A DNA stretch of 64,000 nucleotides from Leptothermofonsia sichuanensis E412 (GTDB taxonomy: Bacteria; Cyanobacteriota; Cyanobacteriia; Leptolyngbyales; Leptolyngbyaceae), in the NCBI RefSeq assembly GCF_019891175.1, contig NZ_CP072600.1, positions 2,728,001 to 2,792,000 of the forward strand. Direction: 5' to 3'. This document shows, in pieces, positions 18,718-27,663 of the stretch. Positions within the stretch are counted from its first letter, which is position 1; each line of letters starts with the position of its first letter. Both the position numbers and the translations under genes were made by a program. The notes beneath the pieces are model-generated. The model was not told the DNA's origin, did not search any database, and saw nothing but the letters and a program-made list of their open reading frames with translations.

Positions 18718-19262
18718 GTTAAATGCAGTGGAGGCTGTTTTCATTAATTGCGGAAAAGAAAATACACCGTCAACCCATTCCATCTGTAATCTCCATCTGT
18801 ATCAGCGCTCTGCCCTCCAAATCACCAAATTTCACCCAGATCCTCATGCATCCTCCCTGGCAGGCAATGGGTAACCATTAAGTAAGGAGATTGCTACGAA
18901 ACAATTTACCCGCCACAGGGTGCCGTATAGCCCGACGGGCATGGCTACGCTAAAGCTGAAGCGTAACGCACCGGGAACTGGTATTTTCAGTATTTTCATT
19001 GCTGGAAATGTCCTGAGTTCCGGTCATCTTAATACATTAGTACCACTTTTTTGGGTTATTGAGATTATTGCATTGGGTTACTGAACGCCGGCACTGAGAA
19101 AGCCATTGAGGGCTGAAAGTTTGGAGTTCGGGTCAATTCCCTGGCCACAGACTATATTGACTATTTATTTTATTGCTGAATTTTTATTGAGCCTGTACTA
19201 CTTTTGATCCCCTAAACCGATTAAGATGAGGCATCCCTGTACTTAGACCATGGAGGGGCATC
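18718..19262. other. gene-free interval of about 545 bp
   Basis: I see no coding sequence with a sensible start here. It contains an imperfect palindrome at 18919-18972 and AT-rich DNA at 19020-19200. Promoter elements for the following gene should lie in 19150-19250, but I cannot assign hexamers with confidence. Confidence 0.5.
18919..18972. repeat. intergenic palindrome GGTGCCGTA...TAACGCACC
   Basis: Outer arms GGTGCCGTA and TAACGCACC pair at 7 of 9 positions, with an inner GCCCGACGGGC hairpin. It resembles the dispersed GGTGCGTTA-type repeats of cyanobacteria. Confidence 0.55.
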
Positions 19263-19890
19263 ATGAAAGGGGTAAACAGCCAGGGAGTAGCCATAGTCTG
19301 CCTAATGCTTGCTTCCTCGGTTGTAAGCTATGGGGCAACCCTTGCTGTACTGGCTTCCCGAACTTCTGCTCCGGCAAAAATCCCCCTGCAAAACAGTCAA
19401 CCCACCAATCTTTCAGGGCTGGAAGGCTCCATCTTAGAGGTAGCAGGCAGTCGTGCCCGGTGTCGTCGTACCACTCGACCAACAGGTGGCTCCAGCAGAG
19501 CAATATCAGGACGCTGCGATCCCTGTGATTGGAGAGATGGTCAACACTGGAGGCGTATTGATTGGCGGGTTTGTTGCCCCTGCTACCCCTGGAGAGATAG
19601 TTCCTGGTGGGACGATTCCTGGTGGGACGATTCCTGGTGGGACGATTCCTGGTGGGATGATTCCTGGGACGGTCGATATCGCCGCCGGAGAGGTAACTGG
19701 CGCGATCGCTATTCCTCCAGTAACTACCGGAGACGCCACTCTTCTTCCGGTAGAGGTTCTTATCGAGGGATTGACTACTCCACTTCTCATCGCCGCTATC
19801 CCAGTAGCTCAGATGCGATACCCGGAGCCTGGTAGGAGGGAGGGGGCAGAGGAGCCGCAAGGCAGGGGGAAAGAGAGGGGGCGTTGTTAG
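19263..19890 (+). pseudogene. frameshifted exported protein with PGGTI pentapeptide repeats
   Basis: The start at 19263 follows TGGAGGGGC and opens a signal-peptide-like N-terminus: MKGVNSQGVAIVCLM with a hydrophobic stretch to about residue 31. From about 19450 this frame turns into Trp/Arg/Cys-rich sequence (WWDDS repeats) that looks out of frame. The frame entered at 19453 instead reads like normal protein (VVVPLDQQVAPAEQYQDAAI, then EMVNTGGVLIGGFVAPATPG), with four PGGTI-type pentapeptides from a 15-bp tandem repeat, and ends at 19890. A one-base shift near 19450 joins the two parts into a protein of about 205 residues. It may be a true frameshift, a sequencing error, or less likely a slippage site. 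Function unknown. Confidence 0.55.
19606..19665. repeat. 15-bp tandem repeat, four copies
   Basis: Unit GGTGGGACGATTCCT repeated four times, the last with GGTGGGATGATTCCT. Because 15 is a multiple of three and the unit has no stop codon in several frames, long ORFs open on both strands here. Confidence 0.95.
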
Positions 19891-19893
19891 TGG

Positions 19894-22206
19894 TTACGGA
19901 GTAGTCTCAACCACTGACGGGGCAGTCGAAGGAGAGGGAGCAACCGTGGGATTGGGTTGGCTGTCAGTCCCGGTGGGTTGCACCCGTGGAGATGGTGCAG
20001 GGAATGGGGGGATTGAGCGTGCAGGGGTGGGAGGAGCGATCGCCTTCGCGGGCACCGGGCTGGGCGATGCCGTTGGACTGGGGGAGGGGAGCGATCGATC
20101 GAGCACCGGCGGGGTGGACACAGGAGCTGGTTGAGCCGGACTCTTGGCAGATGGTACTACAGGAGATGGTAGTACGGGAGATGGCGTTACAGAGGGTTGA
20201 GCCGGTAAGGTTGGCGGACTGCCAGCAGGCTCCGGAGTCCTCACGGGCTGAGGTTGAGCCGACTTTATATCAGACTTTGTATCAGACGGTGGAGATTGAG
20301 CAGACTTGCCCGATTCAGCAGGTGCAACTGGACTGGGAGATGGACGCAAGCGGTTCAGGAAGGAAGGCACCATTTTAGGTTTAGCGCCTTTGGAATCTGG
20401 CTCAGCCAACGGTTTGACCGGCGTTGCAGTGGGGCTGGCAGCCGGTTCCGGTGATTTTGACGGCTGCGGTTTTGGCAACGCTTTGGGTGACTCTACAGGG
20501 GGTTCTGCAACGGGTTTAGTAGGGCTGGCAGTTGGTTTTGGTCCCCCTGTAACCTGTGGTTTCGGTGATTCTACCAGCGGCTTTACAGGAGTTTCTTTAG
20601 TACCGGACGCTGACTCCGATGTTTTTGATGGTTGTGGTTTGGGCGATTCTTTAACCGCTGGCGAAGGCTGAATCGGTGAGCGAACTTCCGCTGGGGTCGA
20701 ACCGGGCGACGGTGTCACCGGGCGGGGTGGAAGACTCACTGGCGGAGGCGAGGGTTTTGCTGCCTTTGATGGCAGACGGAAGTGGTTGAGAAAACTTGAA
20801 AATCCTGATGTTTCCGCCGGTTTCTTCGATTCTGGTTTCTGAGATTTGGGTGCTTCCGGTTCAGAAATTTTCGTCTCTGGTGGTTCTGTTCTGGGTATTT
20901 CTGGTTTGGGTGTTCCCAGGGGTTCAGAAGCCTTTTGGGGTCCTGCCGGTTTGGGAGTTGCCAGTTTCTCTGGAACCTCTGGTTTCTCTGGAGTTTTAGG
21001 TTGCTCCAGAACTTGGATCTGCCCTGAGGGAGTGGGTTCTGGACTGGGGGCTACCGGCATAGAAGATGGCTTTTGGGCTTTGGATGCCTCTGTTTTAGAT
21101 TTCTCAGCCGGTACGGAACTGGGGGTGGGCTTGGAGGTGGGGAGGGCTTTAACCTCAGGTGAGGGAGTGGGAGCAGGTGGCACCGGCGGTACTATCTGAA
21201 CGGGTGTTGCAGGGGTTGGTGTCGGAGCAGGAATCGGGCTTGGACTGGGGGCAGGTTCCTCAGGCACATAGTCCGGGTCTACGATCCCCCGCGCCGCGGC
21301 GGCGGAAAGTTCTCCCCGAATTAAACGGGACAGGGTATCTTTCCCCCCCGGTTCGTAGGTAATTACCCTTGCGGTGTTGTTGAAAACATTGTTGACTGGA
21401 TTGCCCCGTTCATCCAGAAATTCAAGCTGAACCCAGTTTTTTCCAGGCTTAAATCCCTTCAGGTAGACGGGTTGCCAGCGCTCTAAAAGAAAGCTTTCGC
21501 CATTCACGGTGCAACGAATACGCCAGTCGGCAATGTCGTCTTCAGGGTTCTCCTGGGCAACCAGATGCAAAGGCGCGTTAGTCAGGTAGAAATCGAGCAT
21601 AATTGGTTCTGCCCCATAGGTCCCCTGAGGGCGGCTGTAAGTGAGCAGAGGCAAAACTGGATTGGGACTATTTTCTTGAGTTTTCGTAAAAACATGAAAA
21701 CTCACCTGGGCATAGGACCCTTCATTCTTAAAGCTTTCATGCCAGGGGCGAGAAGCAAAGGCGCGAATAGTGTGGGTGCCCGGTTTAAGCTCGTCAAATA
21801 CAAGCGGTTTGCTCAGATCATAGACTGCCTGGTAGGAGTCGTTGTCCAGCAAAACATGCAGGTGAGGACCTAATCCGAGTTTTTCATTCTTGAATATTGG
21901 TAGATCTTTCACCTGAAATCGAACGGATACCCGGTTATCCGTCAAAATTTCGTTCGGTTTTGGGCTAACAATTGTGACCTGGGGCTGATACTTTTCCAGG
22001 GACTTACGGAGTTCCTGAATGGCAGCCGGAGGAGGCGCTTCTGCCAGTGCGGTAGAAAATTGAGCAGCCGGTTTGTCCTTTTCTGGCCTGGGTGGGCGGG
22101 CTTTTCCAAGCGCCATTGCCGGCTGAGTGATAACTGAACTCAAAACCAGAATCGTGATTAAGAAGATAGTAGACAGCGTTTTAGTCAGCGATCGCCAGCA
22201 ATTCAT
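19894..22206 (-). CDS. exported protein with N-terminal beta domain and long proline-rich tail
   Basis: 770 residues from ATG 22206 (an in-frame ATG at 22215 is also possible). A signal peptide occupies about residues 1-33, with hydrophobic FLITILVLSSVI and a likely cleavage after PAMA. Residues about 60-300 form a globular region with VTIVSPKPNEILTDNRVSV, GPHLHVLLDNDSYQAVYDLS and KPGTHTIRAFASRPWHESF. This pattern occurs in conserved cyanobacterial exported proteins of unknown function and suggests Ig-like beta sandwiches. From about residue 310 to the end the sequence is almost entirely Pro, Ser, Ala, Thr, Lys and Glu, including two short SFLNRLRPSPSP-type motifs. Such tails often span or bind peptidoglycan; that is inference. 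It is convergent with the frameshifted gene. Confidence 0.75.
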   Translation of the reverse strand: MNCWRSLTKTLSTIFLITILVLSSVITQPAMALGKARPPRPEKDKPAAQFSTALAEAPPPAAIQELRKSLEKYQPQVTIVSPKPNEILTDNRVSVRFQVKDLPIFKNEKLGLGPHLHVLLDNDSYQAVYDLSKPLVFDELKPGTHTIRAFASRPWHESFKNEGSYAQVSFHVFTKTQENSPNPVLPLLTYSRPQGTYGAEPIMLDFYLTNAPLHLVAQENPEDDIADWRIRCTVNGESFLLERWQPVYLKGFKPGKNWVQLEFLDERGNPVNNVFNNTARVITYEPGGKDTLSRLIRGELSAAAARGIVDPDYVPEEPAPSPSPIPAPTPTPATPVQIVPPVPPAPTPSPEVKALPTSKPTPSSVPAEKSKTEASKAQKPSSMPVAPSPEPTPSGQIQVLEQPKTPEKPEVPEKLATPKPAGPQKASEPLGTPKPEIPRTEPPETKISEPEAPKSQKPESKKPAETSGFSSFLNHFRLPSKAAKPSPPPVSLPPRPVTPSPGSTPAEVRSPIQPSPAVKESPKPQPSKTSESASGTKETPVKPLVESPKPQVTGGPKPTASPTKPVAEPPVESPKALPKPQPSKSPEPAASPTATPVKPLAEPDSKGAKPKMVPSFLNRLRPSPSPVAPAESGKSAQSPPSDTKSDIKSAQPQPVRTPEPAGSPPTLPAQPSVTPSPVLPSPVVPSAKSPAQPAPVSTPPVLDRSLPSPSPTASPSPVPAKAIAPPTPARSIPPFPAPSPRVQPTGTDSQPNPTVAPSPSTAPSVVETTP

Positions 22207-22339
22207 CCCAGGCACAAATCTATACTCCTTCCTGTAAAGGTTGCTTCCGCCATAAGGAACTATAGCGGAAGCGATCCCCTGTCAATTCATAATTTTTCCT
22301 GAGTAGTGGGGGAAAGAAGAAAAAGGGGGGAAACGGGAA

Positions 22340-22357
22340 GTTACGCTTTGTTACTTA
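22340..22357 (+). promoter_or_regulatory. HLR1-like direct repeat (possible RpaB site)
   Basis: GTTACGCT and GTTACTTA, separated by two T residues, match the layout of HLR1 elements (two GTTACA-type octamers 2 bp apart), to which RpaB binds upstream of photosystem I genes. It lies about 540 bp before psaA, which is far, so the link is tentative. Confidence 0.35.
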
Positions 22358-22639
22358 TTCTTAAATCTCATTGAAAAAATCACTTGAATCCAAAACATCC
22401 ACAGCAAAAATCATAGAAGTTCCTCCCAAGAAGACATAGAGATCACCCCATCCTTAACGCCAAAAACCTTGTCAGTCAAGCAATTGATAGATTTCTTCTA
22501 TTGTTTCGTTTTATAAATGTAATACATGGAACGCTTGACTTTTACCCGGTCGCATGGATTCAGAAAATCAGTCCAGAGCTTTGATTGAACGATTTTGAAT
22601 TATTGTTAACGGCTCCCAGGTAGAGCGTTAACCAAGTCC

Positions 22640-22645
22640 TATAAT
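22640..22645 (+). promoter_or_regulatory. candidate -10 hexamer TATAAT upstream of psaA
   Basis: A perfect TATAAT 255 bp before the psaA start. No good TTGACA lies 17 bp upstream; instead two GTTAAC palindromes (22605-22610 and 22627-22632) flank the expected -35 region, which may mean activator dependence. Confidence 0.4.
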
Positions 22646-22899
22646 GACACCTTGAGAACTCTTGCTGGGCTGGTTCCTTTATCTCATGGGCTTTTTGCCC
22701 TTGATTGGAATCAGAGTTCCTGTCTCTAACCTGGGGTAGATAGCCATACCCTACACTGCGCGAGTCATCTTAGGACTCATGAATTCGTTTTACGAGTCGT
22801 GTCAGTGGCTGCCCTCTGGCAGCGGTTTTCCCAAAGAGTCAAGAAAAATGCCTGACGCAAGAGCTTCCTCGTTCCTTGTCTAGAGAGAGGAGAGTCTCA

Positions 22900-25140
22900 A
22901 TGACAACTACCCCACGGGCGAAAGTTGTCGTCGATAAGGATCCAGTACCCACTTCCTTTGAGAAGTGGTCGCAGCCTGGTCATTTCGATCGCACCTTGGC
23001 GAGAGGACCCAAAACCACCACCTGGATTTGGAATCTTCACGCTAACGCCCATGATTTTGATAGCCATACTAGTGACTTAGAAGACGTATCCCGAAAGATT
23101 TTTAGCGCTCACTTTGGCCACTTAGCTGTGATTTTTATCTGGCTGAGCGGTATGTATTTCCATGGCGCTAAATTTTCAAATTTTGAAGCCTGGATGGCAA
23201 ACCCCACTGGCATCAAACCCAGTGCGCAAGTCGTCTGGCCCATCTTCGGTCAAGAAATTTTGAATGCAGATGTTGGTGGCGGCTTCCACGGAATCCAGAT
23301 CACCTCTGGTTTGTTTTACATGTGGAGAGGCGAAGGCTTCACCAATAGCTTCCAGCTTTATTGCACGGCAATTGGGGCGCTGGTCATGGCAGCTTTAATG
23401 CTGTTTGCTGGCTGGTTCCACTATCACAAAGCAGCTCCCAAGTTGGAGTGGTTCCAGAACGCCGAATCCATGCTGAATCACCATCTGGCAGTTCTGCTGG
23501 GTTGTGGTTCTCTGGGTTGGGCTGGACACATCATCCATGTGGCTCTGCCTACAAACCAGTTGCTCGATTCCGGGGTTTCTGTAAAGGATATTCCCCTGCC
23601 CCATGAGTTCATTTTGAACTCAAAGTTAATGTCAGACCTGTTCCCCAGTTTCGCTAAAGGGATAGCTCCCTTCTTTACCCTCAACTGGGCGGAGTACTCA
23701 GATTTTCTGACCTTCAAAGGTGGGGTCAATCCAGTTACGGGAAGTCTCTGGTTGACCGATAATGCACACCACCACCTGGCGATCGCAGTCCTGTTTATCA
23801 TTGCGGGTCACATGTACCGCACCAACTGGGGCATCGGTCACAGCATGAAGGAAATGTATGAGGCTCACAAAGGTCCCTTCACTGGCGAAGGTCATAAGGG
23901 TATCTATGAAACCTTTACGACTTCCTGGCACATTGAACTGGCATGGAACCTGGCTGGAATGGGTTCTTTGAGCATCATTGTGGCGCAACACATGTACTCG
24001 ATGCCGCCTTACCCCTATCTGGCGACGGACTATGCCACTCAGTTGTCCATCTTCACCCACCACATGTGGATCGGTGGCTTCCTGATTGTCGGTGCTGCGG
24101 CTCACGCTGCCATCTTTATGGTGCGTGACTACGATCCGGTTCTGAACCAGAACAACGTCCTGGATCGGTTCATCCGCCATCGTGATGCCATCATTTCTCA
24201 CCTGAACTGGGTTTGTATTTTCCTGGGCTTCCATAGCTTTGGTCTGTACGTGCACAACGACACGATGCGGGCATTTGGTCGTCCTCAAGATATGTTCTCG
24301 GATACAGGAATTCAGCTTCAGCCCATCTTTGCCCAGTGGGTTCAAAGTCTGCACTTTGCTGCACCTGGCAACACCGCTCCTAATGCCCTGGCTCCTGTCA
24401 GTCAGGTATTTAATGGAGACCTGGTGGCCGTGGGTGGTAAGGTCGCAATTTCGGCGATTCCCCTGGGTACGGCAGACTTCCTGGTTCACCACATCCATGC
24501 CTTCACCATCCATGTGACGGTATTGATTTTGCTGAAAGGTGTTCTGTTTGCTCGTAGCTCTCGTCTGATTCCAGACAAAGCGAATCTGGGCTTCCGTTTC
24601 CCCTGCGATGGTCCCGGTCGTGGCGGCACCTGCCAGGTTTCTGGTTGGGATCATGTGTTCCTGGGTCTGTTCTGGATGTATAACTGCATCTCGATTGTGA
24701 TTTTCCACTTCAGTTGGAAGATGCAATCTGATGTCTGGGGAACGGTGAACCCCGACGGCTCAGTCGCTCACATTACGGCTGGCAACTTTGCTCAAAGCGC
24801 CATCACCATTAATGGCTGGTTGCGTGACTTCCTGTGGGCACAGGCAACTCAAGTGATTACTTCCTATGGTTCAGCCCTGTCTGCCTATGGCTTGCTGTTC
24901 CTGGGTGCTCACTTTGTCTGGGCGTTCAGTCTGATGTTCCTGTTCAGTGGTCGTGGTTACTGGCAGGAGTTGATTGAGTCCATCGTTTGGGCACACAACA
25001 AGCTCAAGGTTGCTCCGTCGATTCAGCCACGTGCGCTGAGTATTATTCAAGGTCGAGCAGTGGGGGTTGCCCACTACCTATTGGGAGGGATTGCCACCAC
25101 CTGGGCATTCTTCCTGGCTCGCACACTGTCACTTGGATGA
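22900..25140 (+). CDS. psaA: photosystem I P700 apoprotein A1
   Basis: A 746-residue thylakoid protein with 11 transmembrane helices. It forms with PsaB the heterodimer that carries P700, A0, A1 and the FX cluster. I start it at ATG 22900 ([14 protein letters not shown]), because AGAGAGGAGAG precedes it and this is the family N-terminus; the open frame further upstream is leader. [12 protein letters not shown] (about residues 567-578) supplies the two Cys ligands for FX. Many His residues in membrane helices ([29 protein letters not shown]) ligate chlorophyll. The C-terminus ends in ARTLSLG. psaB follows after 23 bp in the same operon, as in all cyanobacteria. Confidence 0.99.
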   Translation: MTTTPRAKVVVDKDPVPTSFEKWSQPGHFDRTLARGPKTTTWIWNLHANAHDFDSHTSDLEDVSRKIFSAHFGHLAVIFIWLSGMYFHGAKFSNFEAWMANPTGIKPSAQVVWPIFGQEILNADVGGGFHGIQITSGLFYMWRGEGFTNSFQLYCTAIGALVMAALMLFAGWFHYHKAAPKLEWFQNAESMLNHHLAVLLGCGSLGWAGHIIHVALPTNQLLDSGVSVKDIPLPHEFILNSKLMSDLFPSFAKGIAPFFTLNWAEYSDFLTFKGGVNPVTGSLWLTDNAHHHLAIAVLFIIAGHMYRTNWGIGHSMKEMYEAHKGPFTGEGHKGIYETFTTSWHIELAWNLAGMGSLSIIVAQHMYSMPPYPYLATDYATQLSIFTHHMWIGGFLIVGAAAHAAIFMVRDYDPVLNQNNVLDRFIRHRDAIISHLNWVCIFLGFHSFGLYVHNDTMRAFGRPQDMFSDTGIQLQPIFAQWVQSLHFAAPGNTAPNALAPVSQVFNGDLVAVGGKVAISAIPLGTADFLVHHIHAFTIHVTVLILLKGVLFARSSRLIPDKANLGFRFPCDGPGRGGTCQVSGWDHVFLGLFWMYNCISIVIFHFSWKMQSDVWGTVNPDGSVAHITAGNFAQSAITINGWLRDFLWAQATQVITSYGSALSAYGLLFLGAHFVWAFSLMFLFSGRGYWQELIESIVWAHNKLKVAPSIQPRALSIIQGRAVGVAHYLLGGIATTWAFFLARTLSLG

Positions 25141-25163
25141 GCGCGAGGAGAACAAAGTAAACT

Positions 25164-27389
25164 ATGGCGACTAAATTTCCAAAATTTAGCCAGGACCTCG
25201 CTCAAGATCCGACTACTCGTCGTATCTGGTACGGGATCGCTACCGCCCATGACTTTGAAAGCCATGACGGGATGACGGAAGAAAATCTTTACCAGAAGAT
25301 TTTTGCTTCCCATTTCGGACACATTGCAATCATTTTCTTGTGGACATCGGGCCTCCTGTTCCACGTAGCCTGGCAAGGCAACTTTGAACAGTGGATTAAA
25401 GACCCACTGCATATCCGTCCCATTGCTCATGCGATCTGGGATCCTCAATTTGGTAAATCGGCGGTAGAAGCGTTCACCCAGGCGGGTGCGTCCTATCCGG
25501 TTGATATTTCCTACTCTGGTGTGTACCACTGGTGGTTCACCCAGGGGGTCAGAACAACTGGTGACCTGTATCAGGGTTCCATTTTTCTTCTGATCCTGGC
25601 AGGTCTCTTCCTGTTCGCTGGCTGGCTGCACCTGCAACCCAAGTTCCGTCCCAGCCTTGCCTGGTTCAAGAATGCCGAATCCCGGCTGAACCACCACCTG
25701 GCAGGTCTGTTTGGGGTCAGTTCCCTGGCCTGGGCAGGTCACCTGATTCACGTAGCTATCCCTGAATCCCGCGGTCAGCATGTGGGTTGGGATAATTTCC
25801 TGTCCACACCGCCCCACCCGGCAGGTCTGATGCCTTTCTTTACCGGCAACTGGGGGGTGTATGCTGAGAACCCTGATACTGCCAGCCATGTATTTGGGAC
25901 ATCCGACGGGGCTGGGACTGCCATTCTGACGTTCCTGGGCGGTTTCCATCCTCAGACTCAGTCCCTCTGGCTGACGGATATGGCTCACCACCATCTGGCG
26001 ATCGCGGTTCTGTTTATCGTGGCGGGTCATATGTACCGCACGAACTTCGGAATCGGTCACAGTATCAAGGAAATGATGGATTCCAAGACCTTCTTTGGTA
26101 AGTCGGTCGAAGGTCCCTTCAACATGCCTCACCAGGGCATTTATGAAACCTACAACAACTCCCTGCACTTCCAGTTAGGTTGGCACCTGGCCTGTCTGGG
26201 TGTACTCACCTCCCTGGTAGCGCAGCACATGTACTCCATGCCACCCTATGCCTTTATGGCGCAGGATTTCACCACTCAGGCCGCTCTCTATACCCATCAC
26301 CAGTACATTGCTGGATTCCTGATGGTCGGTGCGTTTGCCCATGGTGCGATCTTCTGGGTGCGGGACTATGATCCCGACCAGAACAAGGGGAATGTGCTGG
26401 CGCGGATGCTGGATCATAAGGAAGCACTCATCTCTCACCTGAGCTGGGTATCCCTCTTCCTGGGCTTCCACACCCTGGGTCTGTATGTCCACAACGATGT
26501 TCAGGTCGCCTTCGGCGTTCCCGAAAAGCAAATTCTGATTGAGCCGGTCTTTGGACAGTTCATTCAGGCGGCTCACGGTAAAGTGCTGTATGGGTTGAAT
26601 ACCCTGCTGTCTAACTCCGACAGTATTGCGGCAACTGCCTGGCCCAACTACGGTAACGTCTGGCTGCCTGGCTGGCTGGATGCGGTCAACAGTGGTACCA
26701 ATTCCCTGTTCCTGACCATTGGTCCTGGGGACTTCCTGGTACACCATGCGATCGCTCTGGGTCTGCATGTCACCACCCTGATCCTTGTGAAGGGTGCACT
26801 GGATGCTCGTGGTTCCAAGCTGATGCCCGATAAGAAAGACTTCGGCTACAGCTTCCCCTGTGATGGTCCAGGTCGGGGCGGTACCTGCGATATCTCTGCC
26901 TGGGATGCTTTCTATCTGGCCATGTTCTGGATGCTGAATACCCTGGGCTGGGTTACGTTCTACTGGCACTGGAAGCATCTGGGTGTCTGGCAGGGCAACC
27001 TGTCCCAGTTCAACGAAAGCTCGACCTACCTGATGGGCTGGTTCCGTGACTATCTGTGGCTCTACTCTGGTCCCCTGATCAACGGTTACAACCCTTATGG
27101 TGTGAACAATCTGGCAATCTGGTCATGGATCTTCCTGCTTGCACACCTGTGCTGGGCCGTTGGATTTATGTTCCTGATTTCCTGGAGAGGTTACTGGCAA
27201 GAACTGATCGAAACCCTGGTTTGGGCACACGAGCGGACTCCGCTGGCTAACCTGGTTCGCTGGAAGGACAAACCTGTGGCACTGTCAATTGTCCAGGCTC
27301 GCCTGGTGGGTCTGACTCACTTTGCGGCTGGTTATGTCCTTACCTATGCAGCCTTTGTGATTGCCTCGACAGCAGCTAAATTCCCATAG
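25164..27389 (+). CDS. psaB: photosystem I P700 apoprotein A2
   Basis: 741 residues, paralogous to PsaA and the other half of the photosystem I core. It starts [20 protein letters not shown] with an upstream GCGAGGAGAAC ribosome binding site, 23 bp after the psaA stop. [12 protein letters not shown] at about residues 564-575 gives its two Cys ligands to FX. The lumenal and helix motifs [20 protein letters not shown] and [20 protein letters not shown] are canonical. A region at about residues 210-260 ([20 protein letters not shown]) is the usual PsaB-specific loop. A rho-independent terminator follows 43 bp after the stop. Confidence 0.99.
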   Translation: MATKFPKFSQDLAQDPTTRRIWYGIATAHDFESHDGMTEENLYQKIFASHFGHIAIIFLWTSGLLFHVAWQGNFEQWIKDPLHIRPIAHAIWDPQFGKSAVEAFTQAGASYPVDISYSGVYHWWFTQGVRTTGDLYQGSIFLLILAGLFLFAGWLHLQPKFRPSLAWFKNAESRLNHHLAGLFGVSSLAWAGHLIHVAIPESRGQHVGWDNFLSTPPHPAGLMPFFTGNWGVYAENPDTASHVFGTSDGAGTAILTFLGGFHPQTQSLWLTDMAHHHLAIAVLFIVAGHMYRTNFGIGHSIKEMMDSKTFFGKSVEGPFNMPHQGIYETYNNSLHFQLGWHLACLGVLTSLVAQHMYSMPPYAFMAQDFTTQAALYTHHQYIAGFLMVGAFAHGAIFWVRDYDPDQNKGNVLARMLDHKEALISHLSWVSLFLGFHTLGLYVHNDVQVAFGVPEKQILIEPVFGQFIQAAHGKVLYGLNTLLSNSDSIAATAWPNYGNVWLPGWLDAVNSGTNSLFLTIGPGDFLVHHAIALGLHVTTLILVKGALDARGSKLMPDKKDFGYSFPCDGPGRGGTCDISAWDAFYLAMFWMLNTLGWVTFYWHWKHLGVWQGNLSQFNESSTYLMGWFRDYLWLYSGPLINGYNPYGVNNLAIWSWIFLLAHLCWAVGFMFLISWRGYWQELIETLVWAHERTPLANLVRWKDKPVALSIVQARLVGLTHFAAGYVLTYAAFVIASTAAKFP

Positions 27390-27432
27390 TGGATTTACTC
27401 TGCTAAGGCGATTCAGAAGTGGCTATTTCAAT

Positions 27433-27460
27433 GCCCTCCCCGAAAGGTGGGGGGCTTTTT
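27433..27460 (+). terminator. rho-independent terminator of psaAB
   Basis: GCCCTCCCC and GGTGGGGGGC form a GC-rich stem around GAAA, followed directly by TTTTTATT. Its position 43 bp after the psaB stop fits an operon terminator. Confidence 0.8.
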
Positions 27461-27547
27461 ATTGGGCGCGAGAATGATTAGGGGTTGACGATTAGTCGAT
27501 TCCTGACTTCCCGAAAGGTGGGGGGCTTTTTATTGGGCGCGAGAATG
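27439..27547. repeat. 38-bp direct repeat containing the terminator core
   Basis: Two identical 38-bp copies at 27439-27476 and 27510-27547, each starting CCCGAAAGGTGGGGGGC and ending GGGCGCGAGAATG. In the second copy the left stem arm is shortened to CCC, so only the first folds as a strong terminator. Confidence 0.92.
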
Positions 27548-27663
27548 GGGAGGATAGGGACTGCCAAATTCCCCGGACCAGGATTATGAATTCACTATTA
27601 GGAAAAAATACTTAACCTGTCTCACCTCCTAAGATTGATTTATGTTAAGAAGCTGTTGCAACG

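Larger units (their letters stand above)
22207..22899. other. psaA upstream region, about 690 bp
   Basis: A long non-coding interval between the divergent proline-rich protein gene and psaA. It contains an HLR1-like element (22340-22357) and a -10-like TATAAT (22640-22645), listed separately. No ORF in it is convincing. psaA leaders in cyanobacteria are known to be long and strongly light regulated. Confidence 0.6.

Noticed and set aside
19261-19860. 199-codon minus-strand ORF with PTRNR repeats
   Set aside because: Produced by the 15-bp tandem repeat, which lacks stops in several frames; the plus strand has the ribosome site and signal peptide.
20306-21199. Gly-rich plus-strand ORFs opposite the proline-rich protein
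   Set aside because: Pro codons read on the other strand give Gly; these are mirror images of the real low-complexity tail.
23698-26168. Long minus-strand ORFs (342 and 364 codons) opposite psaA and psaB
   Set aside because: psaA and psaB are certain; the opposite frames are open because of their codon bias and give His/Gln-rich unlikely proteins.
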